DNA from: Marininema halotolerans
GTDB lineage: Bacteria; Bacillota; Bacilli; Thermoactinomycetales; DSM-45169
Reading direction: 5' to 3'
NCBI RefSeq assembly: GCF_900116235.1
Contig: NZ_FPAA01000011.1
Location: 1 to 64,000 of the forward strand
DNA: 64,000 nt
Made by a program: the position numbers and the translations under genes. Below, in pieces: positions 1 to 8,152 of the stretch; the first letter of the stretch is position 1, and every line of letters begins with the position of its first letter. The notes below the pieces were generated by a model that did no database searches, was not told the DNA's origin, and was given only the letters and a program-made list of their open reading frames with translations.

Positions 1-63
1 AACCGAAATTGAAACGCTTTGTGCAAAAGTTCACCCCCTTGCACTTAATTATATACGGGGATG

Positions 64-106
64 GACAGACTTGCGAGGGGGAAAAAACACCCCTCGCAAG
101 TCTGTC
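64..106. repeat. Perfect 17-bp inverted repeat
   Basis: Arms at 64-80 and 90-106 are exact reverse complements (left arm GACAGACTTGCGAGGGG) around a 9-nt A-rich loop. No T-run follows on either strand, so it does not look like an ordinary intrinsic terminator. It sits two bases from a hairpin resembling an IS200/IS605 end and may be part of the same mobile debris. Confidence 0.8.
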
Positions 107-107
107 A

Positions 108-156
108 CGCCGATTCATCCCCCACCTACTTCGTTGAGGTGGGAGTATTCTCGGCG
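108..156 (-). mobile_element. Probable IS200/IS605-type right-end hairpin (remnant)
   Basis: A nested hairpin is visible. Outer arms CGCCGA (108-113) and TCGGCG (151-156) enclose inner arms CCCACCT (121-127) and AGGTGGG (137-143) with a 9-nt loop. Hairpins of the form CCCACCTCAACGAAGTAGGTGGG are familiar to me downstream of tnpB in IS200/IS605 elements of Gram-positive bacteria, where they form the right end and the 3' end of the omega RNA. No tnpA or tnpB reading frame is present here, so this would be a leftover end. The family call is from memory and not verified. Confidence 0.45.
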
Positions 157-159
157 CAA

Positions 160-497
160 TTAAGATAAATAAAACACATGCTCCCCTGCGCCACACCTTT
201 TCCCATAACTCTCATAATCCTGCCGATTATATTCAAAGAGTGGATCAATCTCACCCAATTGTCTTCGATCTTCTTCAGTATAGTAGTTAGCTCGATCTTT
301 ATAGGCATTTATCCAGACATACACCCCTTCAGGAAGCGAACGCCGCAATGACCGTATCGGCTCTATATACTTTTTTATTCCGACCACCCCGACACTAAAG
401 GGAATCTGCTGCTCATATAAGCGATAACATGCATTCGCATTCCTTCTTCGTGTTGATCGTAATCAACGACGAGTCGAATCGTCTTCATCTGCCTCAA
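160..497 (-). pseudogene. Frameshifted remnant of a radical-SAM protein (STM4011-like C-terminal part)
   Basis: Two overlapping minus-strand frames together give one recognisable protein fragment. The upstream frame reads MKTIRLVVDYDQHEEGM from 488. A frameshift near 430-445 leads into ACYRLYEQQIPFSVGVVGIKK, followed by segments including VYVWINAYKDRANYYTEED and GKRCGAGEHVFYL, which stop at 160. The pattern VG-x-LRRSLPEGVYVWINAYK, then a DP motif, then C-x-AGE resembles the C-terminal half of STM4011-family radical SAM proteins. The catalytic CxxxCxxC half is missing. The fragment ends four bases from the IS-type hairpin, which suggests disruption by a mobile element. Confidence 0.5.
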
Positions 498-690
498 TCC
501 CTTCCCTTCGTTGTTTCATCAAGAACATATATTCGCTTCATTAATAATAAAACCCTTCTAATTCATATAAAAAACATTGGATATGGGAAATTATCCCCAA
601 AAATCGTACTTCTGAGGCTCATATTTTTGTTATTTTTCTAAAATTTCATAATAACATGAATTATCACGGATAATGAAGGAGGCTGTTTTG

Positions 691-1497
691 ATGCCAAGAG
701 TTTCTCGCATACTGATGATTGTCCTGGTATTTGCTCTGTTTTTTCCTTTCACGACGAACCTTTCCGTTGCCCATGCAGCAGAAAAGGAAGCCAGCACAAC
801 CTATGAATACACGGCCATTGGCGATTCGATTGGATTTGGATTTGGGGCTTTTCATGGATATGTCCCCCGTTACGGTGATTACATGGAGGATGACACTTCC
901 TCGAAGGTAAACATACAAAACAAAAGCGTGCTAGGATGGGAGACACCCCAATTACTCCATGCTGTGAAGACGGATACAGCAATGCGACTCCGCCTTGCCG
1001 TTTCTTCTGTTATCTCCTGGGATATCGGTGGAAATGATTTTCGAGTCGCCCGCAATAAATACATCGCTGGAACCTGTGGTGGCCCCAAAAATGAAGACTG
1101 TTTAGTGGAAACTTCTAAGTTAGTCAAAAAGAACTGGATCGAAATTGTCACCATTCTCCACGAATTACGTCAAGGGAAAGACACCAATTTCCGCACGATG
1201 GATCTGTATAATCCGTATATCGCCGTCGATAAAAAAGCAAAAAGTTACGATGGAACAAAGTCACGATTTGAAGTATTTAAGCCGTATCTGGATGACTTAA
1301 ATCAATTTATCCATGACCAAGAATCAATGGGGTACACAACCGCCAATGTATATGATGCCTTTAATGGTCCCAAACACGATGAAGATCCAAGAGCAAAGGG
1401 ATACATTTTCATCGATGGCCTTCATCCCAATTATAAAGGGTACGAAGTGATCGCGAAGGAATTTCGTAAATTGGGCTATGCGCCTTTAGTACCCTAA
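691..1497 (+). CDS. Secreted SGNH/GDSL-family hydrolase (lipase/esterase type)
   Basis: The 268-residue product starts with a Sec signal peptide (basic MPRVSR, a hydrophobic run, then AHAAEKE with likely cleavage after AHA). The SGNH blocks are present: block I IGDSIGFGFG with the nucleophile Ser near residue 46, block III GGND near 113-116, and block V DGLHPN near 242-247 carrying the catalytic Asp and His. The enzyme is therefore expected to hydrolyse ester bonds outside the cell; the substrate cannot be read from sequence. The ATG at 691 follows AAGGAGG at 677-682 with good spacing; an upstream in-frame ATG at 673 overlaps that Shine-Dalgarno and is unlikely. It converges with a small membrane-protein gene three bases away. 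Confidence 0.88.
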   Translation: MPRVSRILMIVLVFALFFPFTTNLSVAHAAEKEASTTYEYTAIGDSIGFGFGAFHGYVPRYGDYMEDDTSSKVNIQNKSVLGWETPQLLHAVKTDTAMRLRLAVSSVISWDIGGNDFRVARNKYIAGTCGGPKNEDCLVETSKLVKKNWIEIVTILHELRQGKDTNFRTMDLYNPYIAVDKKAKSYDGTKSRFEVFKPYLDDLNQFIHDQESMGYTTANVYDAFNGPKHDEDPRAKGYIFIDGLHPNYKGYEVIAKEFRKLGYAPLVP

Positions 1498-1499
1498 CC

Positions 1500-1655
1500 C
1501 TATCCCCTTCGATCCATCTGAATCAATAGGATTAAGATGATCCCCAAGGGAATGACGATCAAATTGTTCTTAAAACTTTCCTGTTTGTATAAAAAGGAAT
1601 ACACACAATAAACCAACAACAAAATAGTAAAAATAATATTTAGATACCGCAACAT
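1500..1655 (-). CDS. Small two-segment membrane protein, 51 aa, unknown function
   Basis: A short frame begins at an ATG at 1655 preceded by AAAAGGAG with 9-nt spacing. It encodes 51 residues: MLRYLNIIF, a first hydrophobic helix (about 5-23), a polar turn YKQESFKNN, a second hydrophobic helix (about 32-46) and a basic end MDRRG. The good ribosome-binding site and clean two-helix pattern support a real gene. It lies downstream of the helicase gene beyond a strong hairpin, and converges with the SGNH hydrolase gene. I recognise no family. Confidence 0.6.
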   Translation of the reverse strand: MLRYLNIIFTILLLVYCVYSFLYKQESFKNNLIVIPLGIILILLIQMDRRG

Positions 1656-1702
1656 AGCAATCAGCTCCTTTTGCTATCCACAATGAAAGCGCTTCCATGC
1701 AT

Positions 1703-1755
1703 AAACCCTCTTCTTTTCCTTGACTCTCGTGAAGGAAATAAAGAGGGTTTTTATT
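1703..1755. terminator. Long hairpin terminator after the helicase gene
   Basis: AACCCTCTTCTTTTCCTT and its near-complement pair around a 10-nt loop. The best T-run is on the plus strand (GGGTTTTTATTTT); the helicase stop codon TAA at 1751-1753 lies inside it. It may act in both directions. Confidence 0.6.
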
Positions 1756-3877
1756 TTGACGGCACTTTGATGAGCCCCAATTGACGGGAAAGCTCATAAT
1801 GAAGAGAGATGGTTTCCTGTTGAAATCGCAGAGCAACCTTTCTCCCTGGTGTTGAACCTGTCAACGTTTCTACAGCGATAACCTCTCCCTCTCCCCAACG
1901 CTGGTGAGATACCTTCGAACCAATGGTGAGCACTTCCCCTGCATATTGAAGTTGGGGTTGCTCCTTTGACCCTTGATGGTTAATCCGTTGAGCATTCCAT
2001 TTTGGTGAAAATGTTTCCTCTTTAGCTGGCACTTCTTCACCAAAACCCATCTCTTTCAAAAAAGGAGAAGGACCCACACGCCTTCCTTGTCGTGTACGAC
2101 TAACGGAAAGCAGCAGTTCTTGTTTAGCACGGGTCATTCCTACATAGAGAAGCCTGCGCTCTTCTTCCCAAGCAGCATTTTTACGATGCTCTGCCACTTG
2201 AATACTCCTTCGGTGGGGAATCGTCATTGCATGAAGACCAATTAGAAATACACGATCAAACTCCAATCCCTTTGCCCTATGTAGGGTCATTAAATGAATG
2301 CGGGGATGCGATGCAGGTTTGCGTAGGGCTTCCTCAACTCGGTTCGCATGGTCAAGAAGTTCTTGGATCCCCTGAAAAGATCGAGCCGCAACAGCCAGCT
2401 CCTCCACTGGCTCCATGAGACTCATCACTTCCTGTCCTAGATCCTTTGCATAGGCAGTTAGAAAACGATCATATCCAATATCCTGTCGGATTCGCTGAAT
2501 TGCTTCCCCGACGCCGAGTCCTTGGAGTGAGGTGACTTGTTTCTTAAGCTGACTCAGGTACTTTTTTTGATAGGTTTCAATCCCTGGTATTTCAGGTAAA
2601 GCATCTAACAGGGAACCCCTCATCGTTTGCGATTGATTCCAAACTGCATCAATCCATTCTTCACCAAAAAGGTATCGTTTGGGTTTATTCATAATGCGCA
2701 CGAGGGAATCAAGGTCATTCGGATTTTCTACCAAAGAAAGGTAGGCAAAAAGATCTTTTATTTGCCAACGACGATAAAAGAGTGCATCCCCCATGGATGC
2801 AGCGAAGGGGATTCCCTTTCGCACCAGCGCATCAATTACGGCTCGAGCCTGGGTTGACGTGCGGTAGAGCACAGCGGTTTTGACAGAATCGTCAAGGGAG
2901 GCAATAATCTTTGCCGCTTCCTCTTCTTCATCAATCGGTTGAAGAAGGTCTGGTTTTTTCCCAGTCTGTCCGGTTCCAATTAGTTTTTTTTCTTGTCGCA
3001 TTCGATTATGGCGAATCAGTTCTTGGCCAGCAGCAACAATCACATCCGTGGAACGATGATTAACCGAGAGAACAACTTGTCTACTTTTAGGGCGACGATT
3101 TAGCTCCTGCATAAATCTTGGGTCACTTCCACGAAATCCATAGATCGACTGATCATCGTCTCCTACAGCAAATAGACTCCCTTCATCTGCTAGCAAAAGC
3201 TTTAAAGATTCATATTGCACACGATTAATATCTTGGAACTCATCCACTAAAATATGTGAAAATGATCCACGTAGAGGATTATGCTCTTCCTTTAACCAAC
3301 CACAGAATGCTAGTAAAATATCGTCATAATCCCAAACATTCTGTGCTTCTTTTTTCTTCTCGTAGGCTTGGAAGAGATCACGAAATAGTTGATTCTGTTG
3401 TTTTTTCACCTTCATTCGTTCGGGCAGTACCATATTTCCTTTGCAAAATCCAATCTGGCTGAGGGTTGTTGCTACCCCTTCTTCATCCGAGGGCTGTTCC
3501 TTTTCATTCAGAAGCTCTCGAATCCACATGCGTTGTTCACGATCATTGAGAAGGTGCGGGATCGATACCCCTTTTTGACGAAAGAGACGAAGAAAAATGG
3601 AATGAAAGGTGCCAAGGATCAGCCCCCTCGTCTTATTAGTCAGGGTCGTAATACGATGTTGCATTTCACCTGCCGCTGCACGTGTGAAAGTGACAACCAG
3701 AATCTGTTCAGGAGAAATTCCCCGTTCTAACAGGGTACATACTCGTTGGGTAAGTACGGTCGTTTTCCCACTGCCCGGACCTGCAAAAACCACGGTGGTT
3801 CCTTCACCGGCTGTAATGGCTTTCATCTGATCAGGGTGGAGTTTTACAGTGGAAATTGCCTGGGAAATCATTGTCAT
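1751..3877 (-). CDS. UvrD/PcrA-type superfamily 1 DNA helicase
   Basis: The 708-residue protein has the SF1A helicase motifs in order: Walker A GPGSGKTT (33-40), VVTFTRAAAGEM (motif Ia region), Walker B VDEFQD (211-216), VGDDDQSIYGFRG (motif III), SVNHRST (motif IV), LHRAKGLEFDRV (motif V) and RRLLYVGMTRAK (motif VI). The C-terminus holds a small Tudor-like stretch, VSHQRWGEGEV. It should unwind DNA 3' to 5' with ATP during repair or replication restart. It stands alone, not beside ligA as pcrA does in Bacillus, so it may be a second UvrD-like helicase rather than the essential PcrA. The ATG at 3877 has AAGGAG eight bases upstream. Confidence 0.9.
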   Translation of the reverse strand: MTMISQAISTVKLHPDQMKAITAGEGTTVVFAGPGSGKTTVLTQRVCTLLERGISPEQILVVTFTRAAAGEMQHRITTLTNKTRGLILGTFHSIFLRLFRQKGVSIPHLLNDREQRMWIRELLNEKEQPSDEEGVATTLSQIGFCKGNMVLPERMKVKKQQNQLFRDLFQAYEKKKEAQNVWDYDDILLAFCGWLKEEHNPLRGSFSHILVDEFQDINRVQYESLKLLLADEGSLFAVGDDDQSIYGFRGSDPRFMQELNRRPKSRQVVLSVNHRSTDVIVAAGQELIRHNRMRQEKKLIGTGQTGKKPDLLQPIDEEEEAAKIIASLDDSVKTAVLYRTSTQARAVIDALVRKGIPFAASMGDALFYRRWQIKDLFAYLSLVENPNDLDSLVRIMNKPKRYLFGEEWIDAVWNQSQTMRGSLLDALPEIPGIETYQKKYLSQLKKQVTSLQGLGVGEAIQRIRQDIGYDRFLTAYAKDLGQEVMSLMEPVEELAVAARSFQGIQELLDHANRVEEALRKPASHPRIHLMTLHRAKGLEFDRVFLIGLHAMTIPHRRSIQVAEHRKNAAWEEERRLLYVGMTRAKQELLLSVSRTRQGRRVGPSPFLKEMGFGEEVPAKEETFSPKWNAQRINHQGSKEQPQLQYAGEVLTIGSKVSHQRWGEGEVIAVETLTGSTPGRKVALRFQQETISLHYELSRQLGLIKVPSK

Positions 3878-3975
3878 ATAGGCTTCTCCTTCGCTCCTTT
3901 CTTATAATTCTTCCAGTTCTATGATCGTACCATATTCCCTCCGATGATGAGCTTAACAAAGTTGAAATTTTTCTG

Positions 3976-4004
3976 TTGACACCCTCCCTTTACCATGGTA
4001 GAGT
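3976..4004 (+). promoter_or_regulatory. Sigma-A promoter of the serine operon
   Basis: TTGACA at 3976-3981 and TAGAGT at 3999-4004 are separated by 17 bases, directly upstream of the T-box leader. Confidence 0.75.
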
Positions 4005-4011
4005 AGTGAGC

Positions 4012-4294
4012 AACATTTAACCATATCCTACCGACTATGACAGAGCCAAGTCGCTTGATGGAACCTCAGAGAGCCGGGGTTGCTGAGAACCGGTGTTTCA
4101 GAAGCGATGGTCCACTCTAGAGTCATCCAGCCGAACCCTTTTTGTAAGCTGGATCGGAGAACCGTTATCCTATGGGTCTTTTATTTAATGACCTGCTGAG
4201 GCCCGGCGCTGTGAAGCCCGGGCGAATGAGGGTGGCAACGCGAGTCTTTCGCCCCTCACCGTATATCTGCGGTGTGTGGATGAAGGGCTTTTTT
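4012..4294 (+). promoter_or_regulatory. T-box riboswitch, probably tRNA-Ser responsive
   Basis: The leader carries the hallmark T-box sequence GAGGGTGGCAACGCG at 4228-4242, a long stem I region (about 4030-4170), and a GC-rich terminator ending in TGAAGGGCTTTTTTG near 4281-4294. On the 3' side of stem I the triplet TCC at 4111-4113 is followed by A, fitting a serine specifier in the specifier loop. T-box leaders bind uncharged tRNA; base-pairing of the tRNA CCA end then favours the antiterminator. The serine reading matches the downstream genes. The specifier assignment rests on a hand-folded stem I and is less certain than the T-box itself. Confidence 0.9.
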
Positions 4295-4415
4295 GTTTGC
4301 TCTTCTTCCTATTCAATCCTTGTTTACTCCTCTTTATCCGTTGTCTGTTGCCGCAGTTTAGTGCTCGCCTAAACATGAGGCGCTCACTTGACATATAAAA
4401 CGAAGGAGAGAAATT

Positions 4416-5579
4416 ATGCTACCCGATAAGTTTCGACTACAGATCCCTGGTCCCACACCGATCCCTCCCCGTGTTCAACAAGCCATGAATCAACCGATGA
4501 TTGGACACCGTGACCCAGATTGTTCCAACATGGTGGCTCAACTAAGTCAACGCCTTGGTCCTTTATTTGGGACAAAAGAGCCCGTTCTCTTATTTGCATC
4601 AAGTGGAACCGCTGCCTTAGAAGCTGCCGTCGTCAATACCCTTGCACCTGGCGATGAAGCGGCAGTCATCGTCTCCGGTGCCTTTGGCGATCGATTTTCC
4701 AAAATCCTTTCCCGATACGATATTACGCTTCATCAGATGGATGTACCCTGGGGCGAGGCTTGTCAACCCGAGCAATTGGCCCGTTTCCTACAAAAACACG
4801 CCCAAGTTAAAGCAGTATTTCTCACCTATTGCGAAACGTCTACAGGGGTATTGCACCCGATTGGTGAGTTAGCCGCTGTGATCCATCGCGAAACGAATGC
4901 CTTAGTTATCGTCGATGGAGTCAGTTGTATCGGAGGTGTCGAGAGCCACTTTGATGAATGGGGCTTAGATATTCTGGTCACAGGTTCACAGAAAGCACTC
5001 ATGCTTCCCCCCGGTTTATCCTTTGCCGCTGTGAGTCCACGAGCTTGGCAGATCATAGAGAAAAACCCCCGCCCTCGTTTTTATTTAGATTTTCAAACCT
5101 ATCGAACCAATATCGCAAAGGAAACCACTCCCTTTACCCCTGCGGTTTCCCTGCTCTTCGGTCTTGCTGAAGTATTAGCTATGATCGAAGAAGAAGGATT
5201 TCAACAAGTGGTTGAGCGCCATCAATTGATGATGCGCATGACACGAGCAGGCATCCGGGCAATGGGCCTTACTTTAATGACTACGGATACCCATGCCTCA
5301 CCCACTGTCACTTCCGTCATGGGAGACGATAACGGGTCCGCTGATGCTTTACGAAAAGAACTTCGTCGTCTATCCTTCCGAGTCGCTGGCGGACAACAAC
5401 ATTTAAAAGGTAAAATTTTTCGAATTGGACACATGGGTTACTGTGACCCCATCGATGTTCTTACTACCATTGCAACCATCGAAGTCGCTGCCAAACGACT
5501 CGAACTCCCTGTTCAACTAGGAGCGGGCATTCAAGCAGCCGAGGAGGAACTTATTTATGTATCGCATACTCGTAACTGA
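4416..5579 (+). CDS. Class V PLP aminotransferase (alanine/serine-glyoxylate type), probably serving serine synthesis
   Basis: The 387-residue enzyme starts with the family signature QIPGPTPIPPRV. It has ASSGTAALEA (about 61-70) for phosphate binding, VDGVSCIGG (about 167-174) with the cofactor Asp, and GSQKALMLPPG with the PLP lysine at 193. By family it is a serine-pyruvate or alanine-glyoxylate-type transaminase, not classical SerC. Its place behind a T-box and overlap with serA by 23 bases argue that it does the phosphoserine transamination step here; that role is inferred. The ATG follows GAAGGAGAG. Confidence 0.85.
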   Translation: MLPDKFRLQIPGPTPIPPRVQQAMNQPMIGHRDPDCSNMVAQLSQRLGPLFGTKEPVLLFASSGTAALEAAVVNTLAPGDEAAVIVSGAFGDRFSKILSRYDITLHQMDVPWGEACQPEQLARFLQKHAQVKAVFLTYCETSTGVLHPIGELAAVIHRETNALVIVDGVSCIGGVESHFDEWGLDILVTGSQKALMLPPGLSFAAVSPRAWQIIEKNPRPRFYLDFQTYRTNIAKETTPFTPAVSLLFGLAEVLAMIEEEGFQQVVERHQLMMRMTRAGIRAMGLTLMTTDTHASPTVTSVMGDDNGSADALRKELRRLSFRVAGGQQHLKGKIFRIGHMGYCDPIDVLTTIATIEVAAKRLELPVQLGAGIQAAEEELIYVSHTRN

Positions 5580-7140
5580 TCCTTTGAGTGATCAAGGACT
5601 TGAACAACTGACCCAGGCACCTGATGTTGAAGTATCGATTCAAACCGCTTTAACCCCTAGCGAACTCCTCGAAGCCATTAAAGAGATGGATGCACTACTG
5701 GTAAGGAGCCAAACCAAGGTCACCAAAGAGGTCATCATGGCAGGGAAGCAACTAAAAGCAATCGGACGTGCAGGTGTTGGCGTTGACAATATTGATATCC
5801 CAGCCGCAACCAACAATGGTGTGGTGGTGGTCAATGCCCCTGATGGCAACACCATCTCCACAGCGGAACATACCTTCGCCATGTTAATCTCCATGGCACG
5901 TAACATTCCCCAAGGTTATCGCTCAACCGTCGAAGGCGAATGGAATCGTAAAGCCTTTGTAGGTGTCGAACTGAATCATAAAACCCTGGGTATCATTGGA
6001 CTGGGTCGTATCGGCACCGAGCTTTCAAAACGCGCAAAAGCATTTAATATGAACGTACTCGCCTATGACCCTTATCTTACGGAGGAACGGGCACAAAAAA
6101 TTGGGGTGACCAAGGCGACTTTAGATGATGTGATCGCCTCCTCCGATTTCATCACCGTGCATACGCCATTGACCAAGGAAACCCGTCATCTCATCAATGC
6201 AGATGCCTTCCGCCGCATGAAGGAGGGTGTGCGCATACTCAATTGTGCCCGTGGCGGAATCATTCAAGAAGAAGCACTTTATGATGCCATTCAATCGGGG
6301 AAAGTAGCAGGAGCTGCTTTGGATGTTTTTGAATCCGAACCTCCTGGAAACCACCCCCTTCTTTCTCTACCACAGGTGACAGCCACTCCCCACCTTGGCG
6401 CCTCTACCCATGAAGCCCAAGAGAATGTAGCCATCGATGTTGCTGCAGAGGTTTTAAATATCCTTCGGGATAAGCCCTTTAAAAATGCAGTCAATCTTCC
6501 TTCGATCCCACCCGAATTGGTGGAAAAACTGCGACCCTACCAAATTTTAGCTGAAAAACTGGGTCATTTTGCTAGCCAGACAACCCATGGCGCACTGAAT
6601 GAAATCACCATCACTTACTCAGGTGAACTGAGTGACTGGGACACGGCTCCCCTTACCCGAATTGTCTTAAAGGGGGCACTCTCCCATTACCTTTCCGACA
6701 TCAACTATGTAAACGCCCCTCATCTGGCGAAGGAACGTGGTGTTCGCGTCACCGAGCAAAAAGTATCCAAAGCCCAGGGGTTTACTAATTTAGTGACCCT
6801 CACCCTCAAAACGGATACTCAACATGAACACACCATCGCAGGAACTCTCCTCAATGGTTTTGGTCCTCGCATTGTTAAAATTGATCGTTATTCGGTTGAT
6901 GTACAACCAACAGGCCATCAATTGCTGATTCACCATCATGACCGTCCCGGTGCAATCGGTAGAGTAGGGACTATCCTTGGGGAACGCAATGTTAATATTG
7001 CAACGATGCAAGTGGGTCGAACCGATATGGGTGGACGCGCTATCATGATGCTAACCGTGGATAAAGAAATTCCAGATGCGTTAATCATCGAACTGGAAGA
7101 ACTCGAAGAAATTCAAGCCGTCACCGCCATCGATCTATAA
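5557..7140 (+). CDS. serA: D-3-phosphoglycerate dehydrogenase
   Basis: The 527-residue protein performs the first committed step of serine synthesis, oxidising 3-phosphoglycerate with NAD+. It has the NAD-binding GLGRIG motif (148-153), the catalytic region CARGGIIQEEAL, ALDVFESEP and TPHLGAST (active-site Arg, Glu and His). A long intervening domain follows, then a C-terminal ACT domain (HHHDRPGAIGRVG onward), as in the long type I enzymes that are feedback-inhibited by serine. The start at 5557 has AGGAGG at 5541-5546 inside the end of the aminotransferase gene, so the two are translationally linked. A terminator follows at once. Confidence 0.96.
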   Translation: MYRILVTDPLSDQGLEQLTQAPDVEVSIQTALTPSELLEAIKEMDALLVRSQTKVTKEVIMAGKQLKAIGRAGVGVDNIDIPAATNNGVVVVNAPDGNTISTAEHTFAMLISMARNIPQGYRSTVEGEWNRKAFVGVELNHKTLGIIGLGRIGTELSKRAKAFNMNVLAYDPYLTEERAQKIGVTKATLDDVIASSDFITVHTPLTKETRHLINADAFRRMKEGVRILNCARGGIIQEEALYDAIQSGKVAGAALDVFESEPPGNHPLLSLPQVTATPHLGASTHEAQENVAIDVAAEVLNILRDKPFKNAVNLPSIPPELVEKLRPYQILAEKLGHFASQTTHGALNEITITYSGELSDWDTAPLTRIVLKGALSHYLSDINYVNAPHLAKERGVRVTEQKVSKAQGFTNLVTLTLKTDTQHEHTIAGTLLNGFGPRIVKIDRYSVDVQPTGHQLLIHHHDRPGAIGRVGTILGERNVNIATMQVGRTDMGGRAIMMLTVDKEIPDALIIELEELEEIQAVTAIDL

Positions 7141-7156
7141 ATGAATCGATAAGCAC

Positions 7157-7180
7157 ACGCCCCCTAAAGGGGGCGTTCTT
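7157..7180 (+). terminator. Terminator after serA
   Basis: ACGCCCCCT and AGGGGGCGT form a tight GC stem with a short A-rich loop, followed by TCTT. Confidence 0.75.
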
Positions 7181-7284
7181 ATATCCTTTGCGATTCCTTG
7201 TTATGATCACCATTGCCTTGGGTAATAGGTAATGAAGAGGACGATGAAAGGTTGCTTTAATCAACCAACTGGAAGGGGAATATT

Positions 7285-7983
7285 ATGACTGATCTCAATG
7301 AAAAAGTGGCGATCGTCACTGGAGCAAGCAAGGGGGTAGGGGCAGCCATTGCTCGCCGTTTTGTAGAAAGCGGTGCACGAGTGATTGCCGCTGCTCGTAG
7401 TCGAGATAAACTTGAAGCTCTCCATCGCGAATACCCAGATCAAATTTTGGCAGTCCCCTGTGATATAACGGATCCTGACCAAGTGCAGGATTTAATCAAC
7501 CATACTGTACGAGAGTTTGATCGCATGGATATCCTAGTAAACAATGCCGGAATCGGGCGCTTTGCCCCTGTGCAGGATCTCTCTGTCGAAGATTGGGAGC
7601 AAATGATCCAAGTCAACTTAAAAGGAACATTTCTTGCTTGCAAATTTGCGATTCCCCATCTTATAAAAAGCAAAGGGCACATTCTCAACATCTCCAGCGT
7701 GGCTGGTTCCGTTACCTTCCCAGGAGGTGGTGGATATTGCGCTTCAAAGTTTGGCATGATGGCGCTATCCGATGTACTCACCCAGGAATTAAAAAAACAG
7801 GAAGTTCAGGTGAATACGCTCTCCCCTGGCTCCATCCAAACCGACTTCTCAGCCAACCCGAAGGACTACGCCTTGACTGCTGAACAGGTCGCTGAAACTG
7901 CCTGGATGATGGTCACTGCACCTAAGGGTGTGATCTACAGTAATATAACCATGCGTCCACAAGTACCTCCTGAGTATCAATAA
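7285..7983 (+). CDS. Short-chain dehydrogenase/reductase (3-oxoacyl-ACP reductase-like)
   Basis: The 232-residue protein shows the classical SDR pattern: TGASKGVG near residues 12-19 for NAD(P)H binding, NNAGIG near 86-91, a Ser in NISSVAG, and the catalytic pair YCASK near 151-155. It ends in LSPGSIQTDF, also typical. It should reduce a ketone or oxidise an alcohol with NAD(P)(H); the substrate is not evident. The gene stands alone between terminators. The ATG has GGAAGGGG upstream. Confidence 0.88.
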   Translation: MTDLNEKVAIVTGASKGVGAAIARRFVESGARVIAAARSRDKLEALHREYPDQILAVPCDITDPDQVQDLINHTVREFDRMDILVNNAGIGRFAPVQDLSVEDWEQMIQVNLKGTFLACKFAIPHLIKSKGHILNISSVAGSVTFPGGGGYCASKFGMMALSDVLTQELKKQEVQVNTLSPGSIQTDFSANPKDYALTAEQVAETAWMMVTAPKGVIYSNITMRPQVPPEYQ

Positions 7984-8111
7984 CCCTGCTAGATAATGAT
8001 CACTCACCTAGAGATTTTAAGGAATTTACCGGGCCAATGCCCTTCGTTTTCGTTAGGTACATAGAAGGGATTTTTTAGTAAAATCCCTCATCGATATCAA
8101 TTTACTTCAAT

Positions 8112-8148
8112 AAAAAAAGCTCCGGTGAGGTAACACGGGGCTTTTTTC
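8112..8148. terminator. Bidirectional terminator between SDR and sulfotransferase genes
   Basis: AAAAAAAGCTCCG and CGGGGCTTTTTT pair around a short loop, with A/T tracts on both sides, so it can end transcription from either convergent gene. Confidence 0.75.
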
Positions 8149-8152
8149 CTTC

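Noticed and set aside
429-641. 70-codon plus-strand frame before the SGNH hydrolase
   Set aside because: It lies over the radical-SAM remnant, with AT-driven composition and no ribosome-binding site.
3389-3730. 113-codon plus-strand frame in the helicase gene
   Set aside because: Antisense shadow of conserved helicase motifs.
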